Source: Purpureocillium takamizusanense (taxonomy: Eukaryota; Ascomycota; Sordariomycetes; Hypocreales; Ophiocordycipitaceae). Taken from it: a stretch of DNA of 64,000 nt. Position numbers and translations under genes: made by a program. Where the stretch lies: assembly GCF_022605165.1 (NCBI RefSeq), contig NC_063069.1, positions 3,348,001 to 3,412,000 on the forward strand, in the 5' to 3' direction. This document shows, piece after piece, positions 23,484 through 33,691 of the stretch; within the stretch, counting starts at the first letter, position 1, and each line of letters opens with the position of its first letter. The notes under the pieces were generated by a model that saw only the letters and a program-made list of their open reading frames with translations, was not told where the DNA came from and made no database searches.

Positions 23484-24377
23484 ATGTCCGCGGTGATGCG
23501 CCCCACCTCACGGCGCGGCTTTGAAATCGCTATCATTTGCGCTTTGGCCCTAGAAGTCGATGCTGTCGACGCTCTTTTCGACCACCACTGGGAAGATGAT
23601 GGTCTACCTTTTGACAAAGGGCCAGGCGACCCCAACGCCTACTCCACCGGCATCGTCGGCCGCCACAACGTCGTCCTTGCGCACATGCCGGGCATGGGGA
23701 AAGCCAATGCTGCGATAGTTGCGACCAACTGCCGCAAAAGCTTCCCAAATGTAAGGCTTGCTCTCATCGTAGGTATATGTGGCGTTGTCCCCGTCAGCCC
23801 CAGTGGTCAGGAGATCATCCTCGGCGACGTCGTGATCAGCGACGGAGTCATTCAGTACGATTTCGGCCGACAGGAACCGGATCGCTTTGTTCCAAAAGAT
23901 ACCTTGTTAGATTCCTTAAGCAGGCCCAATCTCGAGATCCGAGCAGCGCTGGCGAAGCTCAAAACACTCCGAAACCGGAAGCGGCTTGCCACTGAAATGG
24001 CCACCTACCTCGGCGGCCTGCGCAGTGATCCGGAACCCGGCGCTGAGTACCCAGGTGTGGCACACGATAGGCTTTTCGAGGCGGCATATCGCCATGAGCG
24101 TGGCAAGGAATCGTGCGAGCAAGCCGGCTGCAACGGGAAGCTGGTCCCGCGAGAACGCCTCCAGGCCGGCGGAAGCGAGCCGCGACCCAACATACATTTC
24201 GGTCTCGTTGCTTCTGGCGACTGGATTATGAGGTCTGGAGAAGATCGCGATGCCATCTCAGCGAAAATCGGCGTTATAGGTTTCGAGATGGAGAGCGCTG
24301 GTGCGTGGGATACCTTCCCCTGCCTGGTGATCAAGGGCGCTTGTGACTACGCAGATAGCCACAAGAGCAATTCATAG
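23484..24377 (+). CDS. Nucleoside phosphorylase-domain protein, truncated C-terminus
   Basis: A single exon encodes 297 residues of the PNP/UDP phosphorylase superfamily as found in fungal NLR proteins and stand-alone relatives: FEIAIICALALEVDAVDALF, HNVVLAHMPGMGKANAA, LIVGICGVVP, EIILGDVVISDGVIQYDFG, IGVIGFEMESAGAW and VIKGACDYADSHKS. The FEMES segment is the conserved substrate-binding Glu/Met/Glu of the superfamily. The frame stops at a TAG (24375-24377) where the family has Trp (SHKxxxWQRYAAATAAACMKAF), and the expected continuation QRYAAATAAACMKAF follows directly in frame. Further on, a T appears to be missing in GCATTTTGGCC. The stop is TGG to TAG, a CpA-to-TpA change on the other strand. 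Only the last 30 or so residues are lost, so some function is possible. The ATG has a good CAAAATG context. Confidence 0.75.
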   Translation: MSAVMRPTSRRGFEIAIICALALEVDAVDALFDHHWEDDGLPFDKGPGDPNAYSTGIVGRHNVVLAHMPGMGKANAAIVATNCRKSFPNVRLALIVGICGVVPVSPSGQEIILGDVVISDGVIQYDFGRQEPDRFVPKDTLLDSLSRPNLEIRAALAKLKTLRNRKRLATEMATYLGGLRSDPEPGAEYPGVAHDRLFEAAYRHERGKESCEQAGCNGKLVPRERLQAGGSEPRPNIHFGLVASGDWIMRSGEDRDAISAKIGVIGFEMESAGAWDTFPCLVIKGACDYADSHKSNS

Positions 24378-24985
24378 CAGCGCTATGCGGCGGCTACGGC
24401 AGCCGCCTGCATGAAGGCATTTTGGCCCACTGGGTGCCTTCTCTACAAACAGGCGCGTGACACTTGTTGATAAGCACTGCGCCTCACCCACAACGGTTTG
24501 ATCTCGATGCCCTTCAAATACTCAGGAGCATTACTATCCAACACGTACTCGCAAACCCAGCTCCTTTATACGATACAATAAGGATATCTACTTATATCAA
24601 ACAACACTAATGAGCTATCGTCTGGCCCTGTAGATGACTTCTGTGAAGAGACCACGCAGATCGTCCACGAATAGTTGCTGACTCCACGTCTAGATTTTCC
24701 CGCAGGGCAACAACCACAGGCCAACGTCGACTCACGTCTAGTCGCCCTAGAGACGTCACAGGAGATATTGAGGGATCGGTGTGATCAACTGCACACGATG
24801 TTAATGCTCCAAAGTCTCTCACTGTCCCTTGTTCGCTTACCGGAGCCCGGGCGCGAATGTGAGTTTCGTCGCGAAAAATCCCCTCGTTTAGGATTGGCCG
24901 TTTCTGACAAACCTAAGACTCGCTGGGAATTGAGATTTTCAGATCAATCACCCATTCGTCTTGGGAGTGTGAGAGCGCCTGTGAC
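24378..24985 (+). other. Region with unassigned open frame
   Basis: It begins with the cut-off end of the phosphorylase domain. An open frame without an ATG start, 24675-25016, encodes ALETSQEILRDRCDQLHTML and similar text. It may be the original N-terminal part of the AAA-like gene that follows, now in a different frame. I cannot assign a domain to it. Confidence 0.3.
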
Positions 24986-25862
24986 ATGGGCTTTTCTGAA
25001 GAACAGGACCAAGTGATTTTGGCCTTGGATCACCATCAAGGCACAGGACTAGACAAATTTCCAGTCGTAGAAAGCCAAATCATCGAACACGATACTCGCG
25101 GCTTGATAATCTATTTTACTGGCTGCTCAGTCAAGGACATATTGCCTCTTGTCGAGGCGATGGCATCAACGTTGGAACGTCCGCTACATCACATCCGAGA
25201 CACAGACTTCAAGCATCTGGAATCAGAACATCATGTAAAGGAGCTTTCGAGTCGGCTCTCAACGAGCGTACAACAGCGTGCAATAGTGCTGCTGGACTTC
25301 GACGAAACGAAAAGACAATCGCGACGGGACGACGCTTCCTGTTCAGCAAGGGGTAAGATGGTAGCACGCGTGATATTCAACTTTCCTGGCATCATCATTA
25401 TGGCTGATTGTAAGAAAATCGACGACGTTGATAAGAAATCCAAGTGAGAAAGCCACCCTCAAACGTGTGCATTCGACTAATTGCTCTAGATCCAACACCA
25501 GCATGACACTACTACGTCCCAAAATGGATGTAACTACAGCAATGAATGTCTGGAAACTATTACTCCAGTGTATGAGAGCCAAACATGGTTTGATTTTCGA
25601 TGAGATGGACATGATGGCTTTCGCGGCGCGTATTTATTCTCGAGCGCCACACTTGCTTTCCTACCAAATCCGTGACATCGTGGAAACTGCAACAGAACTA
25701 GTAATTGTCGCGAAGCTCAAGTCCCTACAGACGAGACAAATTGGTGCTCCGTGGCCGCAGTCTAGCCCCCTAATCATGACAACCGACTACATCGATCGAG
25801 CTCTAACGGCCTTTGAGCACCTCCAAACAACATGCAAATGCGGGCGGACCTATGTACCTTGA
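24986..25862 (+). pseudogene. Degenerate AAA-ATPase-like protein
   Basis: Two exons, 24986-25443 and 25490-25862 (46-nt intron GTGAGA...CTAG), give 276 residues without an internal stop. The order of blocks follows the AAA module of a common fungal ATPase family. DTRGLIIYFTG stands where GRGLIFLLHGPPGVGKT is expected. LERPLHHIRDTDF follows, then AIVLLDFDE at the Walker B (normally LLLDEAD), FPGIIIMADCKKIDDVDKK at sensor 1, and an AAA-lid-like end (FDEMDMMAFAARIY, YQIRDIVETATELVI, YIDRALTAFEHLQ). The Walker A is lost (GCSVKDIL in place of GPPGVGKT), the second Walker B acid is displaced, and the arginine-finger segment is replaced by NTS. It could be a decaying gene or a non-hydrolysing paralogue. 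The match is by eye only. Confidence 0.5.
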
Positions 25863-26530
25863 CCTACCCCAAATACGTGGGCCCTATGGACACCGGGACA
25901 GTCATTCGCCCACGGTTCCATAGCCCCCAGAGCGTCGGCGTACTAATGGGGAAGGAAGCGATTGGAAACGAGCCCATGGACAAGGCGCCGGATGGACTCA
26001 TAATTTTTGAACTCTGGAGGCTGGGACCGCAGGGACAGTAACTCAGTTCAATCTAGCTGTAACGAGATTGCATACTGGCTCGCCCAGGATTCAATAGCCA
26101 ATGACGCAGAGCAGGTGGAGGAGGACGCTGGCACAGCTTTGATAGAATTCGCGTTTTGTGGTCGCTTCACACTGCATGAGTGGACAGTTGTAAGCTACAA
26201 TACTTTGGGAACAAGGAGTCGCAAGATTCTACTTTATCCGTAGAGTAGCCTTACACACGCATGCATTTCTCAAAGCTTTTCACACATCTGAGCTGTCGGG
26301 ACTGGGCCACACAGTATTGCACCATCCCTGCCGACACCCCAGCAGCCCGTCATGTCTTCCTTCCCCGCTACATTGAGCCTGGCAGCCACGTTGCACTCGT
26401 CTGTGCGGTTACTGCAGACCGGCCCGGACTGCATGAGAGAGCAATAGGCATGGCTTTATTGCCCCGTGCACAGCCTGTTCTTAATCATAGTAGAAGCTTT
26501 TCGTCGTTCCGGGGTGGCCTGGATACGTAA
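25863..26530. other. Region with short unassigned frames
   Basis: Short plus-strand open frames (25832-26041, 26007-26243, 26261-26530) have roughly protein-like composition, for example HVFLPRYIEPGSHVALV near 26350, but none has a domain I recognise. They may be decayed pieces of a neighbouring gene. Confidence 0.25.
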
Positions 26531-26789
26531 ATAGAAAATCACATATATAAGAATGAGGTATCTAATTACTTTATAGAAAGGGGAGTTCTAGATCGGCTTT
26601 ATGCTAAGTATAGAGTCATTTATTACTTAATACTTTACTTTAGAGCACTGGTTAGCTTTTATAAGTATTGTTTATTCGTATTATAATATTTTTACTTATA
26701 AGAAAAGTGCGTAATTAATTGATTAACCAATTCTTTTCTGGATCAGAATCTTTTTCAATATATAATATGAATTATTTTGTTAGTAAAAC
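26531..26789. other. Short AT-rich island
   Basis: About 260 bp of markedly AT-rich DNA with many TA steps, directly abutting the 5S 5' half. The composition suggests a RIP-affected repeat remnant. No element can be named. Confidence 0.45.
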
Positions 26790-26828
26790 ACATACGACCA
26801 TACCTACTAGAAAGCACGGGATCCCGTC
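26790..26828 (+). rRNA. 5S rRNA gene, 5' half (split gene)
   Basis: Thirty-nine bases beginning ACATACGACCATA and ending GGGATCCCGTC match the first third of filamentous-fungal 5S rRNA. The expected continuation (CGCTCTCCCATAG...) is absent here but present at 35136. The segment CCTACTAG can pair with CTGGTAAGG of that 3' half as helix II (one bulge, one G-U), and ACATACGAC pairs with GTTGTATG as helix I. The two parts therefore appear to come from the same gene. Confidence 0.85.
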
Positions 26829-29778
26829 TAGATCTTTGGCCATGTTCACAGCACGCAAGATTTGGCGCCATGTGCCTCCACTTCCGAGTCCTCGTCGTCC
26901 AAGATCGGAAGACTGTGCACCGGGCCGCTTCCTGCCCCGCACCGTTTGGTCAGCTGACCAACCGCTAAAACCGAACTGCCCACCGTTTCCCTCGCGCCTG
27001 CGCACGTCAGCCGACATCGGTCATCGCACGCCAAATACAGCCACTACGCTCACCCCACGCGCATCGACTGTTAATTCTGGTCGTTGCCGTCTGGATACCG
27101 CTAATAGACCATCGCATGAATGTGCTAGAGCAATACCTCATGCACGAGTCCATTGCGCTCGCCTTGGCCCTTCCTCCGCAGAAGATGACCTTGGGATGCG
27201 GCACGGCTTCCTAGGAAGCTGCTCAGACACCTACACCGCGGGGCACGAGCGCCGTTATGTCGGCCATGGAAGACTATGGACGTTTAAATCGAAGACAAAG
27301 TATACTATCGTGAATGTAAATCAGACGTTGCCCCATGAAACGGATCGAGGTAGCAATATATCCCAACGCACCGAGTGTGACTAAGCCAACGGACTGCGCA
27401 TGTTCGCGGAGGAGAACAAGGTCGCGAATTGCCCGGCACAGGCTTCAACAGCGCCTTTGCGCACAGGTGGAAATCCACGGGGCCTCGACAAAAACAGGCG
27501 GACCGCAGGAAGGCCGCCTTGCGTGCGGGTTCAAGCTTGCCGACGGGTTCAGCAGCTGAGCATGCAACCAGGTCCTCAGGGCAAAGAATCTCCGCGGGGG
27601 CATACTTGGCATGGGTTCTTTCACACTGCCCCGTGGCTGCCCTGTGAGTCTGCGACTGCTCTCGTGCTGGCCGTCTTCCACAGTCTCTGAGACCACAACA
27701 CTCATATTCTCCCCATTTATATCCGACATTTGCATCCTTGCGGCCCGGGTCTTTCCCCTACCCAGTCAGACCTCATCCGATATTACGACAGGAGCGCAGA
27801 CACGCTTTCTTCCAAGAAAGGCACAGTTACCCCTTACAAACGCTAGAAATGTCTAATGCCCTGGTTGGTTGCCTTGCCTTGGTGTGGCCCTGGACCTCCC
27901 TATTTACTGCTTGTCAAAGGTGGTTTGTTTGACGATGCAACTATCGAAGCTGATTATCGACACTCACCATGAGTATTCTGGTGCGTGCGTGCCGAGGTAT
28001 GCGAGAAGCTGCTGAACTGAAGAGTCACAATGACGCACCGTCGGTTGATCCCTGTCGGGTCCACATCTGCACAGGCTCGGGAGAGTGCTAAACGCGCCTG
28101 CCTTTCCCGCTCAGCCGTATTGCCTTGCTCATGATTGGGATTGACCATGCCCTGCCGTTGGCACCAACTTCGATTCACCTAACATGCCGCCAATGGCAGA
28201 GCTTGCCCACCATGACAGGGCCAAAAACGCCGACCTGTTGCCTATTGGTAGAAGTAGTGCTTGGGCGCGTTGGCTCTCTAGCTAAGCCGCGCTCCCCGGC
28301 GTGGGCTACAGGTGCGGTGGCAGACCGATACTGACCATCGCGTACTTTTGATTTGTGACCATGTTGCAGTCGGCAGCAAAGAGTGACCTCGCGGTTCCAC
28401 GACTTGCGCATAACAAATGCAGGTGCGACCCCTCTGTGATCTGCGAGCCAAGTCCAACCCACCATGTTGAGCCATATTGGTTACTGCACCGCGATGTGCC
28501 CCCCCAAGGGGCTCATCATCACGTCGCCGCTCACAGTTGATGCAGACGGGAGAGATAGCGCTGATGATGTCCCCATTGTACTTAGTCTCGTGGATTGCAG
28601 GCGCACTAACAGATTCTTTTGTTTTCCGCAGTCATTGCTATTGTCTTTCCGCACTCATAGCGTCGGAAGGAGGAAATGACATCCAGGCTCTCAGCTTAAC
28701 TACAGCCAGCCACTCTCGCTCGGAGGGGCATCCCGTGGCGCACGGCAGCGCGGGTTGGCGCGTTGCAGCCGGCATCCGGCTTGCGTTCCCATCCCAGGTG
28801 TGCGGCATTCCGCCAGGACGCCAGTCTGTGCCTTGCCACCGGGTGCACAAGCGGGTAGCTGACGGGGGTTGTTAAGCAGCAGGTCAAAACTGAAGGCCCT
28901 TTATTTATTGACCATGCCCGTAAATATACATCGCGTCCTTGCAACAAAGCAGAGCTAAGAGACTCAGAACAGCCAGGTACCCGGCCACTATATCTAGATA
29001 TTGACTAGAGACTAGTGAAGGACCCATTCGAGAGGAAACGCATTCAGAACCGCTCTGCACAGCGAAAATATCCTAATTCATTCTGCATTTAATGGTCTCA
29101 CTATCACATTGACTAACTTCGTTCGCAGCTCGGAAGCAGAGAGAGTAGGCCAGGCGTGTGTTGGTCGATGTAGTACGGGCAACTTTTACAAACTTCTAGC
29201 GGCCCTGAACCACCGGAACTCGCCTACGATCCAGTATAATGAAACGAAGTCCATGTGGGAACAAGATATGCGCTTTGGCTGCCGATGTAATGCAGCTGCC
29301 GGAGGCTTCAGGATTTCTTGGGAACCCCGGTGTAGCATTACCTACCCCTGGACCAGCGGGTTTCTCTTTGGCAAGCCACACTTTCATGTCCGGCTGCCGC
29401 GCCTACCGAAACGACTACAGCAGTCAATCGTCTCTCTACAGTACTGGATTGTTTTCTCTTCTCGGCAGCACTTCATGTGCTCAATAGTTGCATAGGCCTT
29501 TGTTTACTTTCTTGATCTCATCGTTGCACAGAAGTTTTATTTCTAAGGATACTCACCCTTAGACCATAAGCCAGGGAAGTACGGGAAAACGATGTTCCGG
29601 GCACCTGGCTAGATGTGGAAGTTTTGCAAGTTATGAAGATAACGCTTCTGCTGCACGTAGCCTCAGCCGCAGGACATTGACAGCCTGGGCTTCAGTTCGC
29701 AAAGGACACGCCGGACCGACGGGTGATAGATTCAACCCCGCAGCATGAAACCGCGATACGGCTACGACAGTGATCGAC
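26829..29778. other. Left part of the 5S insertion, no assignable genes
   Basis: About 2.9 kb of moderate GC DNA. Open frames up to about 220 codons exist (for example 26719-27384, 28477-28875 and 29109-29495 on the plus strand), but none shows a motif, and some overlap each other on both strands. I report no gene here. Confidence 0.4.
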
Positions 29779-32700
29779 ATGGCTTCATCAAGATTGTCGC
29801 GCTTAGTCGATCGAACGACGAGGGCCCTATCTCGGGATCCCCGCACACTAAGCCTGACTGTAGAGCAGCCGCAAGGCCTGGAGGTTGTCTTCGAGGGGGA
29901 CAATCCGATCGTCGAGTACGTGCCATCTACGTCCCTGCACCTTCCTGTCTCACAACGGTAGCATCGTCGCACTACATGGCCTTAACGGCCACCGGAATAA
30001 AACATGGACGGCGGAAAATGGCGTCCACTGGCTCCGAGACCTTCTCCCTAAGGATCTTCCGCAAGCTCGCATCCTCTGCTGGGGGTATGACGCGAATACG
30101 CATGCCGCTGATCGAGTGAGCTGGCAGTATCTCTACGACCATGCGAGAACCTTCGTGTCAGACTTATGCAGGAAGCGGAGAATGACGAATGTAAGTGCGC
30201 ATCAGTTGCATGCTGCACTAATACTGAGACGACTATCTAGTCGATCGACCGACCGATTATCTTCGTCGCCCACAGCCTAGGAGGGCTTGTCCTCAAGAGT
30301 GTAGGCCCATCCGCTATATTATACGTACGAAATCTTTATTGACTGGCAACGCTAGGCCCTAATCCACTCCGACGCCGCTCGGCAAGGCGCCTTAGCTGAA
30401 CACCGGTCGATCAAACTATCAACATATGGAATTCTATTCATGGGAACTCCTCACCAGGGCGGAAACGGCGTGCAACTAGGACGAGTGCTCGCTAATATAG
30501 CGTCCCTTATCGTGGCAGCAGATAACCGGCTTCTGAAGCACCTCGAGAAGGACTCAGAATGGTTGCAGCAGCAACTGGGGCAGTACGGACCAATCAGCAA
30601 TGACTTTGTGACAAAGTTTGCCTACGAGGAGTATCCGACTCCCACCGTCTTGGGACACAGCATCATGGTTCGTATTTATACCGCTATCGTTGACACTAGC
30701 ACTAAGCACAAATAGGTGGTTCCAAAGGCATCGGCGGTCGTCCCAGGACACGCAGACGCCGAGCCAATCGTTATCCACGCAAATCACACCTCTATGGTCC
30801 GATATCTATCAAGGCAAGATATCGGATACGTTACAGTGTCGGAACACTTGCAGATAATGGCCAAGGATGCTACAGGCAATGTCCAACAACGATGGGAGGT
30901 AGAAGCAAGAGTAGATAACGGTAGGATTGCCTAGTTGTGGGAATTGTTCATAATTGACGGTAGATTCTCCAAGCACGAGCCAACATCGATCGTTTCAATC
31001 TTTCTCCTAGCCTAGCGGGAGCGACTGAAGCGACGCACTTTATTGGTAGAGAAGACGAGCTTGGCTGGATGCACCAAAACCTGCGCAGGTCACCGGGACG
31101 CCAAACTATTGTCTTGCATGGCCTAGGTGGTATGGGTAAGACGCAGCTCGCTATCGCATACATGAGGCAGCACCGAAATGACTATTCCGCGTCGATCTGG
31201 CTGAACGCAAGAGATGAAACGTCATTAAACCAGAGCTTCCGGATTGCAGCTATGAGGATCTATGGGGAGCACCCTGGCCTAAGCTACATGGAGAGTGCGG
31301 TTTCGGACAAAGACGGCGATGCGTCACTGGCCGTCAAGAGGTGGCTAGATGAACCGAGGAATGGGCGATGGCTGTTAGTCTACGACAACTATGACCATCC
31401 TAAGATGGAGGGCGATACCGGGGATGTGCTTGTCGAAGACGGTGGCATTCCAGGCCGGCCTAGCGAGGTAGATCAACAAGCCCCAGAGGGCTACGATATT
31501 CGGCAGTACTTCCCCGATACAGACCAAGGAGCAGTCATTGTAACGACGCGATCATCGACCGTCTATATTGGGGAGTCTTTGCGATTGCAAAAATTATGCA
31601 AGATAGAAGACAGCCTTCGCATTCTAAAGACAACTTCGGGCCGGAAAGGAGCCCAAGACGGTACACGGCATCCCTCCAACCCCGATGACTACATACGACT
31701 CTAATGAGTTCTAACGTATAATAGATGCTTCCGCTATAGCCCTTGCCCGCAAACTCGACGGCCTGCCGCTCGCCCTGTCGACAGCTGGTGCATACCTCAA
31801 GCAGGCCTCGACGTCTTGGCGAGAATACTTGCAAGATTATGAGAGCGCCTGGGACCAGTTGCAGAAACTGAGCCCGCAACTCCTGACGTACGAGAACCGT
31901 GCCATGTACTCGACATGGGACATCTCCTACGTAAGTATCTGCCGACGCAGCGAACCGGCGGCGATGCTGCTACGACTATGGGCTTTTTTCGGCAATGAGG
32001 ATTTATGGTATGAGTTAGTACGGCGAGGAAGCACAGAGTATGGACCTAAGTGGCTCCGAGATCTTACAGAGACTCGGCTTGCATTTGACCATGCCATGCG
32101 AGTGCTCTATAGCTACGGACTCGTTGAACCACATTCAACAGCGGCGCAAAATTGGTGTGAGTCAAGTGGCTATAGCGTACATGCTTGTGTGCATTCATGG
32201 ATGCTATATGCTCTAAACACACCGGATGAGCAAGACCTAGCAGCACTGGCAATGGAGTGTACCTGCCTACATGTGCCGGGAAAGGAGATTTCAGAGTACT
32301 GGTTGATGCAGCGGCGACTTGTGGTTCATGGTGATCGATGCCGTCAATTGCTAGGCGAGGTTGATAACGATGAAAGCAGTGCCTGGATGTCGGCAAACCT
32401 TGGAATCCTCTACGTGGACCTCGGGCAGTTCAAGGAGGCCGAGGCTATGTACGAGCGGGCGCTGCAATGCAAAGAGAAGGCGTGGGGACCGGACCACGCA
32501 TCAACACTCGACACAGTCAACGATCTCGCAAACCTCTATAAGAGGCAAGGGCAGCTCAAAAAGGCCAAGGCTATGTACGAGCGGGCGCTGCAAGGCAAAG
32601 AAAAGGCTTTAGGACCGGAGCATATATCGACACTCGATACAATTAACAATTTCGCAGTCCTCTACGCAGACCAAGGGCAATTTAAGATGGCCGAGGCTAT

Positions 32701-33691
32701 GTACGAGCAGGCGCTACAAGGCTTCGAGAAGGCATTAGGACCGGACTACGCGTCGACGCTCGATATAGTCAATAATCTGGCAAACCTTTATGCGGACTTA
32801 GGGCATCGTAAGAAGGCCGAGGCTATGTACGAGCGGGTGCTACAAGGCTTCGAGAAGACATGGGGACCGGAGCATACGTCGACTCTCAATACGGTCAATA
32901 ATCTCGCACTCCTCTACGCGGACCAAAGGCAGCTCAAAAAGGCCGAGACTATGTATAAGCGGGCGCTACAAGGCTTCGAGAAGGCATGGGGGCCGGATCA
33001 TACGTCGACTCTCGATACGGTCAATAATCTCGCAAACCTTTACGCTAGCCAAGGGCAGTTTAAGATAGCCAAGGCTATGTACGAGCGGGCGCTACAAGGC
33101 AAAGAGAAGGCGTGGGGACTAGAGCACACGTCGACTCTCGATACAATTACCAACCTTGCTAACCTCTATATAAGCCAAGGGCAGTATAACAAGGCCGAGC
33201 CTATATGCGAGCGGGCGCTACAAGGCTTCGAGAAAGCGTGGGGGCCAGATCATACGTCGACCCTCGCTATAATCAATAGCCTTGCTAACCTCTACGCAGG
33301 CCAAGGGCAGTATAATAAAGCTGAGGCTATGTACGAGCGGGCGCTACAAGGCTTCGAAAAGGCGTGGGGATCGGAGCATACGTCGACGCTCCTAACAGTC
33401 AATAATCTCGCTCTCCTCTATAAGAGCCAAGGGCATTTCAAGAACGCCGAGGCCATGTACGAGCGGGCGCTACGAGGCTACGAGAAAGTACTGGGCAAAG
33501 ACGGCATCACGACTTGTATCCCCTTCTTGAATGCTGTCCAGAATATGGGGCATCTATGCGCCATCCAAGGACAAGAGATACGAGCAAAGGAGTTGTACAC
33601 AGTAGCTCTTACGGGTGCTCGCAACGTCTTTGGAGATAGCAGTGGCCGTGTCAAAGAGCTCGAACATCGTGTAGAAGGTCTCTCCGACTGA
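29779..33691 (+). CDS. NLR-like protein: alpha/beta hydrolase - NB-ARC - TPR
   Basis: Seven exons: 29779-29915, 29962-30190, 30241-30300, 30356-30667, 30716-30910, 30964-31660 and 31725-33691. All introns are 46-64 nt and phase-consistent, and the product is 1198 residues with no lesion. Residues 46-270 form a SERAC1/lipase-like hydrolase (VDIVALHGLNGHRNKTW, nucleophile S134 in VAHSLGG, MGTPHQGG, HANHTSMVRY). An NB-ARC domain begins at FIGREDELGW. It has P-loop GLGGMGKT (K370, T371), Walker B WLLVYDNYD (D452), GAVIVTTRS and GLPLAL (556-561). From residue 768 there are nine 42-residue TPR units of kinesin-light-chain type plus a degenerate tenth. Fungal proteins of this design act in allorecognition and are proposed to act in immunity: repeats sense, NB-ARC oligomerises, and the N-terminal enzyme executes. 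Cytoplasmic location is expected; no signal peptide or membrane segment is visible. Confidence 0.9.
32396..33529 (+). repeat. Nine tandem 126-bp TPR-coding repeats
   Basis: Nine units of exactly 126 bp encode N-L-A-x-L-Y-x-x-Q-G-Q...A-E-A-M-Y-E-R-A-L-Q-G...E-K-A-W-G-P-x-H-x-S-T-L. The units are very similar at DNA level (GAGGCTATGTACGAGCGGGC recurs in several), with changes concentrated at a few codons. Such internal similarity is typical of fungal NLR repeat domains that expand, contract and homogenise. Confidence 0.9.

Noticed and set aside
31931..31950. GTAAGTATCTGCCGACGCAG, which looks like a complete mini-intron inside the NLR
   Set aside because: At 20 nt it is too short to splice, and the unspliced reading (ISYVSICRRSEPAAMLLRLW) fits the family.
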